NCBI GenBank assembly: GCA_937893145.1
Contig: CALBJW010000002.1
Location: forward strand, 1-11,266
DNA: 11,266 nucleotides
Direction of reading: 5' to 3'
Origin: an uncultured Prevotellaceae bacterium
Lineage (GTDB): Bacteria > Bacteroidota > Bacteroidia > Bacteroidales > Bacteroidaceae
Part shown: in pieces, positions 1 to 6,878 of the stretch
Numbering within the stretch: the stretch's first letter is position 1
Layout: each line of letters opens with the position of its first letter
Position numbers and translations under genes: made by a program
Notes under the pieces: generated by a model
What the model was told of the DNA's origin: nothing
Seen by the model: the letters and a program-made list of their open reading frames with translations, nothing else
Database searches by the model: none

Positions 1-212
1 TCCTTTATGAGTCGGTTGAATATCTGTTCCATATCGCTTCGCACATCAGGGTCAGCATTCTCGTTGATGCTGAGTGCGCAACTGGTATGTTGTACAAAGA
101 GATTTAGAAGACCAGTCTTTGGCAAGGCTGGGAGATTGTTGAGTATTTCCCTCGTTACGAGGTGAAATCCTCTGCGTTTTGCAGATAGCTTAAATTCTGT
201 TTGCTGTATCAT
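1..212 (-). CDS. YjbQ/UPF0047 family protein, 3' end cut by window edge
   Basis: The first 70 codons are visible and the C-terminal half (family length about 135-140 residues) lies outside the window. The visible part contains the family signature: a hydrophobic strand followed by QHTSCALSINENADPDV at about residues 41-57, with the conserved His42-Thr-Ser and Glu51-Asn52. Members of this family are small beta-sheet proteins, some with thiamine-phosphate synthase side activity; the physiological role is unsettled. The ATG at 210-212 is the only sensible start, since the N-terminal segment MIQQTEFKLSAKRRGFH matches the usual beginning. A -7 promoter motif on this strand lies at 291-298, giving a leader of roughly 70 nt. 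It is transcribed divergently from the AlkZ-related gene. The family call is by recognition of the motif, not by a search. Confidence 0.85.
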   Translation of the reverse strand, partial: MIQQTEFKLSAKRRGFHLVTREILNNLPALPKTGLLNLFVQHTSCALSINENADPDVRSDMEQIFNRLIK

Positions 213-290
213 TTTATTATTTGTTTTTGCCATACTTCGTTTCCAAGAGTATCGGTTGCAGAAAGCACTTCGGTAGATACTGTTCATTTG

Positions 291-298
291 CAAATATA
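291..298 (-). promoter_or_regulatory. Bacteroidetes -7 box for the YjbQ-family gene
   Basis: On the minus strand this reads TATATTTG, a perfect match to TAnnTTTG, about 80 nt upstream of the ATG at 212. No well-spaced -33 TTTG was seen, so only the -7 part is supported. The rest of the divergent intergenic space (213-441) is AT-rich and shows nothing else clear. Confidence 0.5.
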
Positions 299-382
299 CA
301 CATTTCTCAACAAATAAACGAAGGCACGATAAAATATTTGTGATTTTCTCGGGAGACAATCTTTTATGCAAAATAAATGTGT

Positions 383-390
383 TATATTTG
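383..390 (+). promoter_or_regulatory. Bacteroidetes -7 box for the AlkZ-related gene
   Basis: TATATTTG matches TAnnTTTG and lies about 50 nt upstream of the ATG at 442. The -33 region is only weakly T-rich. With the motif at 291-298 it makes a divergent promoter pair. Confidence 0.5.
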
Positions 391-441
391 CTTTCAAATT
401 TAGCAAAAAGTAAAATTACCAACGAAACCTCAATCAAATAA

Positions 442-1167
442 ATGGATAGATACGGTATTGTAATAGAGCGTCAGGAACAGTTGGAGTCGCTGATAAAGGA
501 GTGGGGATTCTTGCCGTTCTTCAGGAATGGAATAGAGGGATTCTCCATAGAGGAGATGACTCCACCAGAACTGTTGTTTGGTGATGATTTTGAGAATGGA
601 CCTTGGCAGTGGAAAGGACCGATTATCGCTAACTGGGAGTCGGCTTATGGTAAGTTCTTTCAGAAAAAGGCTGGATATGTTAGTCTTGAGTGGTTGCCAG
701 ACTTCATGAACTGGAGGAGGTCGCTCTATCCGTTGAAGAAAGAGACGGCAGATGCTCGGCATATCCATGAGGTGCTGGTACAGGAAGAGTCAATGTTGTC
801 GAAGCAGTTGAAAGTGGCGAGTGGGTTCACGCTTAGTCGAAAACGAAATAAGTTTAACCCAGATGATCCAAGTGAACCTATCGTGAATAAACGTAACGGT
901 ATGGCATTTGATGCGCTTATTGCCCAATTGCAGATGGGTACTCATGTCTGCATTGCTGACTTTGAATACCTTATTTCAAAAAAGGGTGAACCATACGGAT
1001 GGGGGGTAGCCCGATATTGCACTCCCGAAGCGATGTATCCCGATTTGTATCCACTAAAGGACATGGTAGAAGGTCGTACACCTAAGCAGTCACGCAAACG
1101 CATTATCGACCATCTGCAAGGGCTGTTTCCTGATGTTGAAAGGGCAAAGATTGAAAAACTGATTTAG
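442..1167 (+). CDS. AlkZ-related protein (YcaQ/AlkZ-like)
   Basis: The gene encodes 241 residues. The sequence resembles a group of short Bacteroidetes/Firmicutes proteins annotated as AlkZ-related, a shortened relative of the AlkZ/YcaQ winged-helix DNA glycosylases that act on alkylated or crosslinked DNA. Visible landmarks are WQWKGPI (55-61), YGKFFQKKAGYVSLEWLPDF (69-88), a basic central stretch (117-138), a segment around FDALIAQLQ (156-164), and YGWGVARYCTPE (185-196). The C-terminal helix contains RTPKQSRKRIIDHL. There is no signal peptide or membrane segment. It is only about 60% of the length of classical AlkZ and I cannot identify the QxQ/QxD catalytic motif, so activity is uncertain. 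It is monocistronic with its own promoter, and apart from the 37-residue gene it is the only sizeable plus-strand gene. An AlkD-like repair gene lies about 3.4 kb away. The family is recalled from its motif pattern and function is inferred. Confidence 0.6.
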   Translation: MDRYGIVIERQEQLESLIKEWGFLPFFRNGIEGFSIEEMTPPELLFGDDFENGPWQWKGPIIANWESAYGKFFQKKAGYVSLEWLPDFMNWRRSLYPLKKETADARHIHEVLVQEESMLSKQLKVASGFTLSRKRNKFNPDDPSEPIVNKRNGMAFDALIAQLQMGTHVCIADFEYLISKKGEPYGWGVARYCTPEAMYPDLYPLKDMVEGRTPKQSRKRIIDHLQGLFPDVERAKIEKLI

Positions 1168-1226
1168 TTTCATAAATTGTACATAAACTTTTCATAATCT
1201 ATTCGCCATGGACTGCAAAATGTCCG

Positions 1227-1234
1227 TACCTTTG
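1227..1234 (+). promoter_or_regulatory. -7 promoter box of the 37-residue gene
   Basis: TACCTTTG is a perfect TAnnTTTG match. It is preceded by a short inverted repeat, GGAC (1210-1213) and GTCC (1222-1225), that sits between the expected -33 and -7 positions. The motif is 22 nt upstream of the ATG at 1257, so the leader would be very short. Confidence 0.6.
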
Positions 1235-1256
1235 CATTGTTAATAAAAAAAAGATT

Positions 1257-1370
1257 ATGAAGAAGTATATCTCAACAATCAAGAACGCAATCGTTAAGGC
1301 GTTCAAAGAAGCAAATGAAATTTACAGCCAAAACGAAGAAGCAACTGCTGGCACATACATGTTGCATTAG
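1257..1370 (+). CDS. Small protein of 37 residues, unknown function
   Basis: ATG at 1257 and TAG at 1368-1370 enclose 37 codons. The protein starts MKKYISTIKNAIVKAFKEAN and ends GTYMLH. Hydrophobic residues (I5, I8, I12, F16, A19, I22/Y23) recur every three to four positions with lysine, asparagine and glutamate between them, so residues 3-28 would form an amphipathic, charged helix. There is no hydrophobic transmembrane stretch, signal peptide or cysteine. Support for a real gene comes from context: a perfect -7 box ends 22 nt upstream, an AAAAAAAAGATT stretch precedes the ATG, and a long-stem hairpin terminator follows about 60 nt after the stop. The unit therefore looks like a dedicated short transcript between two unrelated genes. 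I do not recognise the family. It could instead be a non-coding or dual-function RNA whose ORF is incidental, but the codon choice looks ordinary for a protein. Confidence 0.6.
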   Translation: MKKYISTIKNAIVKAFKEANEIYSQNEEATAGTYMLH

Positions 1371-1430
1371 TTTTGTTATGTAAAACTTTCGAGCAAATAT
1401 GAAATTATAGTTACCCTTCTGCACAAGAAG

Positions 1431-1470
1431 AAATTGGGCGACACTTCAATTTGAAGTATCGCCCGATTTT
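1431..1470. terminator. Bidirectional hairpin terminator
   Basis: GGGCGACACTTC (1436-1447) pairs with GAAGTATCGCCC (1453-1464) around a 5-nt loop, and the stem extends outward through AAAT/ATTT to about 17 bp. On the plus strand there is one C-A mismatch and it is followed by ATTTTATTT. On the minus strand the same position is a U-G wobble and is followed by a T-rich stretch. It lies between the 37-residue gene and the nitroreductase stop at 1476, so it probably ends both transcripts. Confidence 0.8.
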
Positions 1471-1475
1471 ATTTG

Positions 1476-1991
1476 TTAGATGTAGCTTACAGTCTCCGAG
1501 AGTGGTTTGCGAGAGAAGTGTGTAGGCATTGGTTCTGCGCCTTCTGCTGCAAAACCAAGGTCGAGAAGCATGAGGATGTCCTCGTTCTCTGGAAGACCAA
1601 GAGCATCATGGAGCTTATCGATATGTACACAGTTGAGCCAGCATGAATCTACGCCTTCGTTTGTTGCTGCCAGCATGAGGTGTGTTGCAACGATTGATGC
1701 ATCCTCAATTCCCGACTGGCGTACATCATCTGGATATGTGTAAACATTGTTCTTGTCAAATGCCACTACAAGCACAGTAGGCGCACCATAACGGCATGGA
1801 GTGCTTGCATCAATCTTTGCAAGACCTTCCTCCGATTGCACAACATAGATGTGCTGCTCCTGGAGGTTCTTAGCGGTTGGAGCCAGTCGTCCCGCCTCAA
1901 GGATTGCCTTGAGCTGTTCGTCACTTACTTGCTTTGATGGGTTGTACTTCTTACACGAGTACCTGCTTTTGATTACTTCAGAAAATTCCAT
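1476..1991 (-). CDS. Nitroreductase family protein (FMN-dependent)
   Basis: The product has 171 residues from the ATG at 1989-1991. The frame is open further to 2033, but the shorter start gives the standard family beginning MEFSEVIKSRYSCKKYNP, and the -7 box at 2020-2027 lies inside the longer version. Family features are the FMN phosphate-contacting R10/S12 in KSRYSCKKY, LEAGRLAPTAKNLQEQ (31-46), a GAPTVLVVAFD strand (69-79), the dimer-interface helix IEDASIVATHLMLAATNEG (95-113), and the C-terminal RKPLSETV (161-168). Such enzymes use FMN and NAD(P)H to reduce nitro compounds, quinones or flavins; the natural substrate cannot be read from sequence. It appears monocistronic, with its own promoter and a hairpin terminator right after the stop, and should be cytoplasmic. 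Confidence 0.9.
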   Translation of the reverse strand: MEFSEVIKSRYSCKKYNPSKQVSDEQLKAILEAGRLAPTAKNLQEQHIYVVQSEEGLAKIDASTPCRYGAPTVLVVAFDKNNVYTYPDDVRQSGIEDASIVATHLMLAATNEGVDSCWLNCVHIDKLHDALGLPENEDILMLLDLGFAAEGAEPMPTHFSRKPLSETVSYI

Positions 1992-2019
1992 AGTTATTTG
2001 TTCTTTATGTTTATCGCCA

Positions 2020-2027
2020 CAAATATA
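2020..2027 (-). promoter_or_regulatory. -7 promoter box of the nitroreductase gene
   Basis: The minus strand reads TATATTTG, matching TAnnTTTG, 28 nt upstream of the preferred ATG at 1991. A TTTG at 2052-2055 is a possible -33 element, but the spacing is longer than usual. Its position argues against the longer reading starting at 2033. Confidence 0.55.
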
Positions 2028-2150
2028 CAACAAATGTTTGGATTATAGAAACAAAGTTCTCAATTATTTTAAATAAATCTTGCGTATTCTACATAATTCT
2101 TCGATATATCATTTAGGGTGCCCATTTAACGTGGTGGGGGTGGCATCTTG

Positions 2151-2180
2151 AAAATGTTCGTTTGTACGCACGAACATTTC
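2151..2180. repeat. Perfect 10-bp inverted repeat, hairpin or operator
   Basis: AAATGTTCGT (2152-2161) and ACGAACATTT (2170-2179) are perfect inverted copies around an 8-nt centre. It lies 18 bp beyond the stop of the HlyIII-like gene and about 120 bp upstream of the nitroreductase promoter. Neither strand has a clear T-run after the stem, so a classical terminator is not well supported. It could still end the HlyIII transcript or serve as a regulator binding site. The surrounding intergenic sequence (1992-2197) holds only this repeat and the -7 box. Confidence 0.5.
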
Positions 2181-2197
2181 AAAAATCCAAATCGTTT

Positions 2198-2836
2198 TTA
2201 CAAGCGATCTAACATCACGAAAAGGATGGCAGCCCAGTGGCTGATGGCACCAAGGAGTACGAATACGTGCCAAACGGCATGGTAGTGGCGCTTGGTGTCT
2301 TTGGCATAAAAGTATGTGCCAGCTGTGTAGAGCAGTCCTTCGGCAATTATGAATAGTATCGATGCCCAAGACAGATGATCGTAAACGGGTTTGGCGATGA
2401 ACACTCCACTCCATCCCATGACAAGGTATAGGGCAAGAGATAGACGTGGGTATTTGCCTAAGGCAAAAATCTTATAGACAGTGCCGCCAATCACAACTGC
2501 CCAAAGTATGCCGAAGATGGTCCATCCCAACCAACCGCCTACCACTGCAATGCAGATAGGAGTGTAGGAACAGGCTATCATGACATAGATGCTGATATGA
2601 TCGCACTTGCGCAGGATGCGACGTGCCTTGCCATCAGGCAGCCAATGGTATATGGTGGAAGAGAGGAACATGAGGAACATGCCTACTATGAAGAACAGCA
2701 CGCCCATGGTCCATTGCCATCCAATAGATACTGCAGGCCATACCATCCAGATGCACGAGATGGCAAAGATAACGCCTACGAGGTGTGTCCAGTGGTTCGA
2801 GGATTCCTCCTGGAAAAGCTTTGGTACGTCTTTCAT
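2198..2836 (-). CDS. Hemolysin III (HlyIII/YqfA, PAQR-like) membrane protein
   Basis: The product has 212 residues and is an integral membrane protein with about seven hydrophobic helices, the typical size for bacterial HlyIII proteins. Signature positions of the PAQR/HlyIII superfamily are present: EESSNHWTHLVG (10-21) before the first helix, S60-x3-H64 in SSTIYH, DHISIY (79-84), and the C-terminal HAVWH (H186, H190) with a further histidine at 200. In this superfamily these Ser/Asp/His residues form an intramembrane metal site, and hydrolase-like activity has been proposed. The cytolytic role implied by the name rests on little evidence, and yqfA is linked to membrane energetics. The start lies 3 bp after the acyltransferase stop, so the two genes are almost certainly co-transcribed and may both act on the membrane or its lipids. 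Confidence 0.92.
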   Translation of the reverse strand: MKDVPKLFQEESSNHWTHLVGVIFAISCIWMVWPAVSIGWQWTMGVLFFIVGMFLMFLSSTIYHWLPDGKARRILRKCDHISIYVMIACSYTPICIAVVGGWLGWTIFGILWAVVIGGTVYKIFALGKYPRLSLALYLVMGWSGVFIAKPVYDHLSWASILFIIAEGLLYTAGTYFYAKDTKRHYHAVWHVFVLLGAISHWAAILFVMLDRL

Positions 2837-2839
2837 AAT

Positions 2840-3541
2840 TTATACCTCTAAGATGGCATCCTTTACCTTTGCGGAAATCTCATCATAAGTATCGTCAGAC
2901 GAGGGCTGGATAGGCTTGAGATACTCCACCGTAATCTTGTGAGTATTAGGAAATTTCTTTCCACGAGGCATTGACTCATATCCACCCGAAATACGTACAG
3001 GGAGAATAGGCACATGCAGTTCCTTGCTCAATATGGCAAATGTCTTCTTGAATGCTGCGATATTGCCGTCTTCGGTACGTCTGCCTTCTGGGAAGATGAC
3101 AAGGTTTTTGCCTTTCTTCAGGACTTCACCGAGTTTCAGGATGGAGTTCTTGAGATTGCGGCGTTCCATACGGATTATATTGAGACGGTTGGCGAGAAAT
3201 ACAATCACGGCACCACGGATATGCTCTTCAGTGGCATAGTAGTACGTGTTGCGGAGCGTCTTATTATTAAGACCTGCCACAGAAATCTGTCCATCAAGGA
3301 AGGTCTGGTGATTTGGTGCAATGATAAAATTTCCCTCTGTAGGTATGTTCTCTCTACCTTTTATCTCCAGACGGTTGTGAATCTTGAGGAATCCTTTGAA
3401 CAAGCCTTCTGCCGTCGTGACAAGTGTGCCAATAGGCAACTCAAGGTTCGACGAGTCGTTAGCAAGCATAGAGCCCCAGTTTGTTTCTTCTGCCTCTGAA
3501 CGTGTTTTGCGTACAGCGATGTGGTCAAATTCTTTAATCAT
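2840..3541 (-). CDS. PlsC-like 1-acylglycerol-3-phosphate acyltransferase
   Basis: The product has 233 residues. The acyltransferase core is clear: NHQTFLD (77-83) supplies the catalytic H78-x4-D83 motif, a MERR segment (125-128) sits in the third block, FPEGRRTEDG (150-159) is the glycerol-phosphate-binding block, and VPILPVRISG (177-186) is the final block. Enzymes of this type transfer acyl groups to the sn-2 position of lysophosphatidate at the inner membrane. The first 50 residues (rich in E, T and N, with no strong membrane helix) look like a leftover linker. The core also resembles the acyltransferase module attached to AMP-binding acyl-CoA ligases, so the substrate is open. It is the first gene of a unit with the HlyIII-like gene, and a -7 box lies at 3566-3573. 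Confidence 0.88.
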   Translation of the reverse strand: MIKEFDHIAVRKTRSEAEETNWGSMLANDSSNLELPIGTLVTTAEGLFKGFLKIHNRLEIKGRENIPTEGNFIIAPNHQTFLDGQISVAGLNNKTLRNTYYYATEEHIRGAVIVFLANRLNIIRMERRNLKNSILKLGEVLKKGKNLVIFPEGRRTEDGNIAAFKKTFAILSKELHVPILPVRISGGYESMPRGKKFPNTHKITVEYLKPIQPSSDDTYDEISAKVKDAILEV

Positions 3542-3565
3542 TCTTGTGTAACTTTAATTTGGATG

Positions 3566-3573
3566 CAAAGTTA
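3566..3573 (-). promoter_or_regulatory. -7 promoter box of the acyltransferase-HlyIII unit
   Basis: The minus strand reads TAACTTTG, a perfect TAnnTTTG match, 24 nt upstream of the ATG at 3541. A weak TTTCG occurs near the -33 position. The remaining spacer up to the AraC stop at 3668 shows no convincing terminator hairpin. Confidence 0.6.
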
Positions 3574-3667
3574 CAACTATTACATGAGATTAATTCGAAA
3601 TGTCCTATAAATCAAGTGTAATCAATATGTATTTGCTCGTTTTGTTATATTGATAATCTAAAATATT

Positions 3668-4534
3668 CTATTTCAACTGTTCGCGATATTCTTGAGGAGT
3701 AAAGCCTATCTTCTGTCGGAAAAGACGTACGAAGTAAGACACATCATTGAATCCAACCTCCCCAGCAATGGTGGCGATGCTTTGCGAAGTGGTCATGAGC
3801 AGGCGTTGTGCATGCTGAATCCTGGTGCGTAGTACGAACTGAATGGGCGACATACCAAGAGCCTCACGGAACAATCGCCCCAGATGCGCCTTTGTCACGC
3901 ATGCTATCCCTGCCAACAACTCTGCTGTAATCTCCTTATCAATGTTGTCCTTGACGTATGCCATCACTCGCAGCACACGGTCGTCCATGTCGTCAATACG
4001 TTTATGGGCATGCTTCATGAAGAACGAACCGACAATCCATACAAACCCCTGAAGCTGCATCTTCTCGTAGCGATCCATATTGGCATAACGAACGACATAT
4101 TCCTGATACGAAGGATGGGCATAGAAGTCCTCTGCTGTCTGGTATGGCAGATTGAGTTCGGGGTAGTAGTTGCAGTAGTTTTCAAAGAGTAAGTCAATAG
4201 CCTCATTTGCCTCTACCTCGTGTGGGAAACTGTATATGTCGAAGAGGTCTGTCTGCTGACCATACCTTTCATAGACAAAGAGGTAGTAGAACTCAAGACC
4301 AGCCTCACAGGTAATGCTGTGCGGAACAAAACTGGGCACTATATACATACACCCCGGCTTGGCCTTGTAGTGTGCATCAGGCATACTGATTTCAGCACAC
4401 CCCGCCTTGATGTAATAAAGTCTGACGAATGGAGAGGAAAGCCCCGTTCTGCTCCATCGCTGTGTAGTGCGTGCATATCCAGCATTCAGCACACAGATAT
4501 TTATCAGTTCCAGTTCTGTTTTCATAACTGACAT
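3668..4534 (-). CDS. AraC-family transcriptional regulator
   Basis: The product has 288 residues in the classic two-part layout. Residues about 1-110 form an AraC-type cupin sensing domain (PGCMYIVPSFVPHSI at 60-74 is the usual barrel turn). Residues about 186-288 form the double helix-turn-helix: the first HTH around ITAELLAGIACVTKAHLGRL (202-221) and the second around SIATIAGEVGFNDVSYFVRL (252-271), closing with FRQKIGFTPQEYR (272-284). Sensors of this type in Bacteroidetes often bind sugars, but the ligand is not predictable. An in-frame ATG at codon 4 (4525) is an alternative start. It lies 37 bp downstream of the AlkD-like gene on the same strand and is probably the last gene of that unit, so it need not regulate its neighbours. 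It has no cysteine pattern like Ada's methyl-acceptor domain. Confidence 0.93.
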   Translation of the reverse strand: MSVMKTELELINICVLNAGYARTTQRWSRTGLSSPFVRLYYIKAGCAEISMPDAHYKAKPGCMYIVPSFVPHSITCEAGLEFYYLFVYERYGQQTDLFDIYSFPHEVEANEAIDLLFENYCNYYPELNLPYQTAEDFYAHPSYQEYVVRYANMDRYEKMQLQGFVWIVGSFFMKHAHKRIDDMDDRVLRVMAYVKDNIDKEITAELLAGIACVTKAHLGRLFREALGMSPIQFVLRTRIQHAQRLLMTTSQSIATIAGEVGFNDVSYFVRLFRQKIGFTPQEYREQLK

Positions 4535-4571
4535 TGTGATTAACGATTGCAGCGATGTTAAGAAAGTCTTT

Positions 4572-5306
4572 TTATTTCTTTTTCATCCAATACTCTCGCT
4601 CATCTTTTTCCATCTTTTCTATCGCATAGCGAAGAGCAGTACGTGGCATTGTAAAAGCATGTTCTGTGAGAAAAGCGCGCAATCCGTCCATACCACATTG
4701 CTTGCCCATTTCCCTGAGCAGCCAACCGACCGCCTTGTGCATCAAATCATGCTTGTGGTTGAGGTGATGACAAGCATAACGCAAAGTGTAGGATGCATCT
4801 CCTGCTTTCAGCGCCAGCATAGTGGAAACTATAGATATTCGTTGCTCCCAGAGGTTATCGCTGTTAGCAAGCTTATCCATCAGCTTTAGTTTCTCTTTCC
4901 TTGTTGCTTCTGACTCAACGAGCCATTTGCCAAGAATCTTATAGCAGCTGAGGTCAACCAAATCCCAGTTATTAGCATGTTTGGTATTGCTGAGGTAGAG
5001 GTTCAGGATAGCCGCCTTGTCTTCAGCAGTTGTTTGCCTGTTGTTATACTGCTCAACAAGGATAAGGAAACCGCAAAGTCTCACCTCGTGCCATTTGTTC
5101 ACAAGCAGTTTCTGAACCTCAGACAGCGGCAAGTCACGGTATTCCTTGACGAAAGCACGTGTTTCGGGAACTTTCAATCCCAGAAACTCATCACCTTCGC
5201 CATATTGTCCTTTACCTGTCTTGAAGAATCCCATCAGCACCTTTCGCTGTTCTGGATTTTCAAGCATCTGCATGGCAGAGATTAATTCTGTTACAGTTTT
5301 TCCCAT
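4572..5306 (-). CDS. AlkD-like DNA alkylation repair glycosylase
   Basis: The product has 244 residues, the normal length for AlkD-type HEAT-like repeat glycosylases, which remove 3- and 7-alkylpurines from DNA. Motifs equivalent to those lining the DNA-binding cleft of Bacillus cereus AlkD are present: NNWDLVDLS with W114 and D118, LWEQRISIV with R156, and AVGWLLREM with W195. The R-to-W spacing of 39 equals that in AlkD as I recall it. The N-terminal YGEGDEFLGLKVPETR (35-50) is also a family hallmark. The repeat-helix pattern runs through the whole length with no signal peptide. It sits 36 bp downstream of the GNAT gene and 37 bp upstream of the AraC-type gene, with no promoter motif in either gap, which suggests co-transcription. 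Confidence 0.93.
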   Translation of the reverse strand: MGKTVTELISAMQMLENPEQRKVLMGFFKTGKGQYGEGDEFLGLKVPETRAFVKEYRDLPLSEVQKLLVNKWHEVRLCGFLILVEQYNNRQTTAEDKAAILNLYLSNTKHANNWDLVDLSCYKILGKWLVESEATRKEKLKLMDKLANSDNLWEQRISIVSTMLALKAGDASYTLRYACHHLNHKHDLMHKAVGWLLREMGKQCGMDGLRAFLTEHAFTMPRTALRYAIEKMEKDEREYWMKKK

Positions 5307-5342
5307 GTTATTCCTTTTACTTATGTATTGTTGAAGCGAGCT

Positions 5343-5843
5343 TCACTCTGCACTTGTTTCGTTCGTCAGTTGATAAGCCAATCTCTCGTCGCCGTTCCAA
5401 CAATGGATAATTCCGCAATACTCGAAACTTGCCTTGGCTATTGCATTCTGCATTACCTTGTTGTCTTTATGTGTATCAATACGGATGGTGTCGTAATGTT
5501 GTAGGGCAAACTCCATTGCAGTATTGAAGATACCTTTGACTTCACCGTTACTGGCTATGCGATGAATGGTAGCGTATGGATTGTCGTTCTTCCATGCACC
5601 ATCATAAATTTTGTCGTATGTAGGATCATTGCCGCCACGAAGTACAAAAGTGGCGACCATCTTCATATTTTCAAAACAGACATAACTGTCTCCGCTGTTG
5701 ATGTCATCGGTTAATTGTTCAACGGAAGGGTATGTGTCTGCCCATTGGTTTGGATTGCCTGTCTTTGCCATAAACCTACGGGCGATGGCAAATATCTCTT
5801 GCATCTGTGGTATGTCTTCGAGTGAGGCTTTGCGAATTGTCAT
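5343..5843 (-). CDS. GNAT family N-acetyltransferase
   Basis: The product has 166 residues. The N-terminus MTIRKASLEDIPQMQEIF is the usual first strand and helix of the GNAT fold. The acetyl-CoA loop region is the divergent IHRIASNGEVKGIFNTAMEF (93-112), where the standard R/Q-x-x-G-x-G/A is replaced by SNGEVKG, as in a common Bacteroidetes/Firmicutes subgroup. The following strand and helix, IRIDTHKDNKVMQNAIAKAS (120-139), and FEYCGIIHCWNGDERLAYQ (140-158) complete the fold. The acceptor is unknown. It is probably cytoplasmic and co-transcribed, lying 29 bp after the carbonic anhydrase and 36 bp before the AlkD-like gene. Confidence 0.9.
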   Translation of the reverse strand: MTIRKASLEDIPQMQEIFAIARRFMAKTGNPNQWADTYPSVEQLTDDINSGDSYVCFENMKMVATFVLRGGNDPTYDKIYDGAWKNDNPYATIHRIASNGEVKGIFNTAMEFALQHYDTIRIDTHKDNKVMQNAIAKASFEYCGIIHCWNGDERLAYQLTNETSAE

Positions 5844-5872
5844 AAAAATAGTTTATCCTTGTGTTACTCTAT

Positions 5873-6682
5873 TTATTGCTCTATCGGTGTTAGTTCGCCA
5901 GTAGCAGAATCCATGATGTAGCCCTTGACTATCACATCTTTTGGAACGAGTGGATGGTTCTTGACCAAGTCAACGGTTTCGAGCACGGCTGTATCTGTCT
6001 TGTCAAAACCATGAAGCCACGACTCAAGGTCGATGCCACAATGCTTCATGAGCGAGATATGCTCCTCATCAATGCCACGCTCACGCATCAGTTCGAGCAT
6101 CTCTGCACCATCCATGCCCTGTACGCCACAACCAGTATGACCGATGATCATTACCTCATTGACACCAAGTTCATATATGGCTACAAGCAAAGAGCGAACG
6201 GTAGAGTCAAATGGGTTAGTTATAGTGCCGCCAGCATTCTTGATTATCTTCACATCACCATTCTTGATGCCGAGGGCAGCAGGGAGGAGCTGCACCAAGC
6301 GTGTGTCCATGCATGTGACAATGGCAATCTTGCGGTCAGGGAATTTGCTTGTAGCATACTGTTCGTACATCTTCTCCGCTACGAAACGCTTGTTGTATTC
6401 AAGCATTTCAGTCAGTGGATCACTCTCTTGCTTTGATTCCTGTGTTTCCTCAGTTTGTGGATTCTTTCTTCGAAAGCGTCGCTGAGCGAACGATGATTCT
6501 GCATTATATCGTTCCAGAAACTGCTGAGCAAGCGAATGTCCCATCATGGCTGCCTGAGTAAGCATACCCTTACCTTTAGCTTCATCTTTCTCCAAACCAA
6601 TCCCCATGAGGAATCGGCGTCCGACAGAGAACAGCACTTCCGCGTCCTCGTCGTATGTATTAAATTTGTTTTCGCAATCCAT
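5873..6682 (-). CDS. Beta-class carbonic anhydrase with N-terminal Sel1-like repeat
   Basis: The product has 269 residues from the ATG at 6680-6682. An in-frame TTG at 6686-6688 would add two residues. The C-terminal two thirds is a beta-carbonic anhydrase, which interconverts CO2 and bicarbonate using zinc. CMDTR gives C124-x-D126-x-R128 and HTGC gives H182 and C185, so all zinc ligands and the Asp/Arg dyad are present. Sequence around the motif (IKNGDVKIIKNAGG) places it in the YtiB-like branch. Residues about 13-60 (AEVLFSVGRRFLMGIGLEKD onward, then GMLTQAAMMGHSLAQQFLE) form one Sel1/TPR-like repeat, joined to the enzyme by a polar, charged linker (about 62-90). This fusion is unusual for the family. 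It is probably the first gene of a unit with GNAT, alkD-like and araC-like genes, with a -7 box at 6780-6787. Confidence 0.92.
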   Translation of the reverse strand: MDCENKFNTYDEDAEVLFSVGRRFLMGIGLEKDEAKGKGMLTQAAMMGHSLAQQFLERYNAESSFAQRRFRRKNPQTEETQESKQESDPLTEMLEYNKRFVAEKMYEQYATSKFPDRKIAIVTCMDTRLVQLLPAALGIKNGDVKIIKNAGGTITNPFDSTVRSLLVAIYELGVNEVMIIGHTGCGVQGMDGAEMLELMRERGIDEEHISLMKHCGIDLESWLHGFDKTDTAVLETVDLVKNHPLVPKDVIVKGYIMDSATGELTPIEQ

Positions 6683-6779
6683 ATTCAAAGATGTTGTTAA
6701 AATCCAAGTGAGATTTTTATATCGAACTCACGTTATTTTGTCTTACATTTATTTTAGACAATATCATGAAAAGTCACTG

Positions 6780-6787
6780 CAAAGATA
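6780..6787 (-). promoter_or_regulatory. -7 promoter box upstream of the carbonic anhydrase unit
   Basis: The minus strand reads TATCTTTG, a perfect TAnnTTTG match, with a TTTG at 6803-6806 as a possible but close -33 element. It lies about 100 nt upstream of the carbonic anhydrase ATG at 6682. The leader has no obvious attenuator. The intergenic space 6683-6878 holds nothing else I can name. Confidence 0.55.
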
Positions 6788-6878
6788 CAAATATTTTTTG
6801 CACAAACAGCATGACCAAACGAAAACATCGCACTTTTATAATCAATACGACTGTCTCATACATTGTTATATGAGGCGA

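Noticed and set aside
430..768. 112-codon minus-strand frame opposite the AlkZ-related gene
   Set aside because: The plus-strand frame is longer, has a promoter at the right distance and a recognisable motif pattern. The antisense frame has neither.
2198..2836. HlyIII-like protein as a toxin or virulence factor
   Set aside because: The family name is historical. The sequence only supports a seven-helix PAQR-like membrane protein.
3014..3499. 161-codon plus-strand frame
   Set aside because: It is antisense to the acyltransferase with its NHxxxxD and FPEGR motifs.
3668..5306. AraC-type regulator plus AlkD-like gene as an Ada-like adaptive response
   Set aside because: The regulator lacks Ada's zinc-cysteine methyl-acceptor domain and has an ordinary cupin-type sensor. 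Adjacency alone does not support this reading.
5954..6436. 160-codon plus-strand frame
   Set aside because: It is antisense to the carbonic anhydrase, whose catalytic motifs prove the minus-strand frame.
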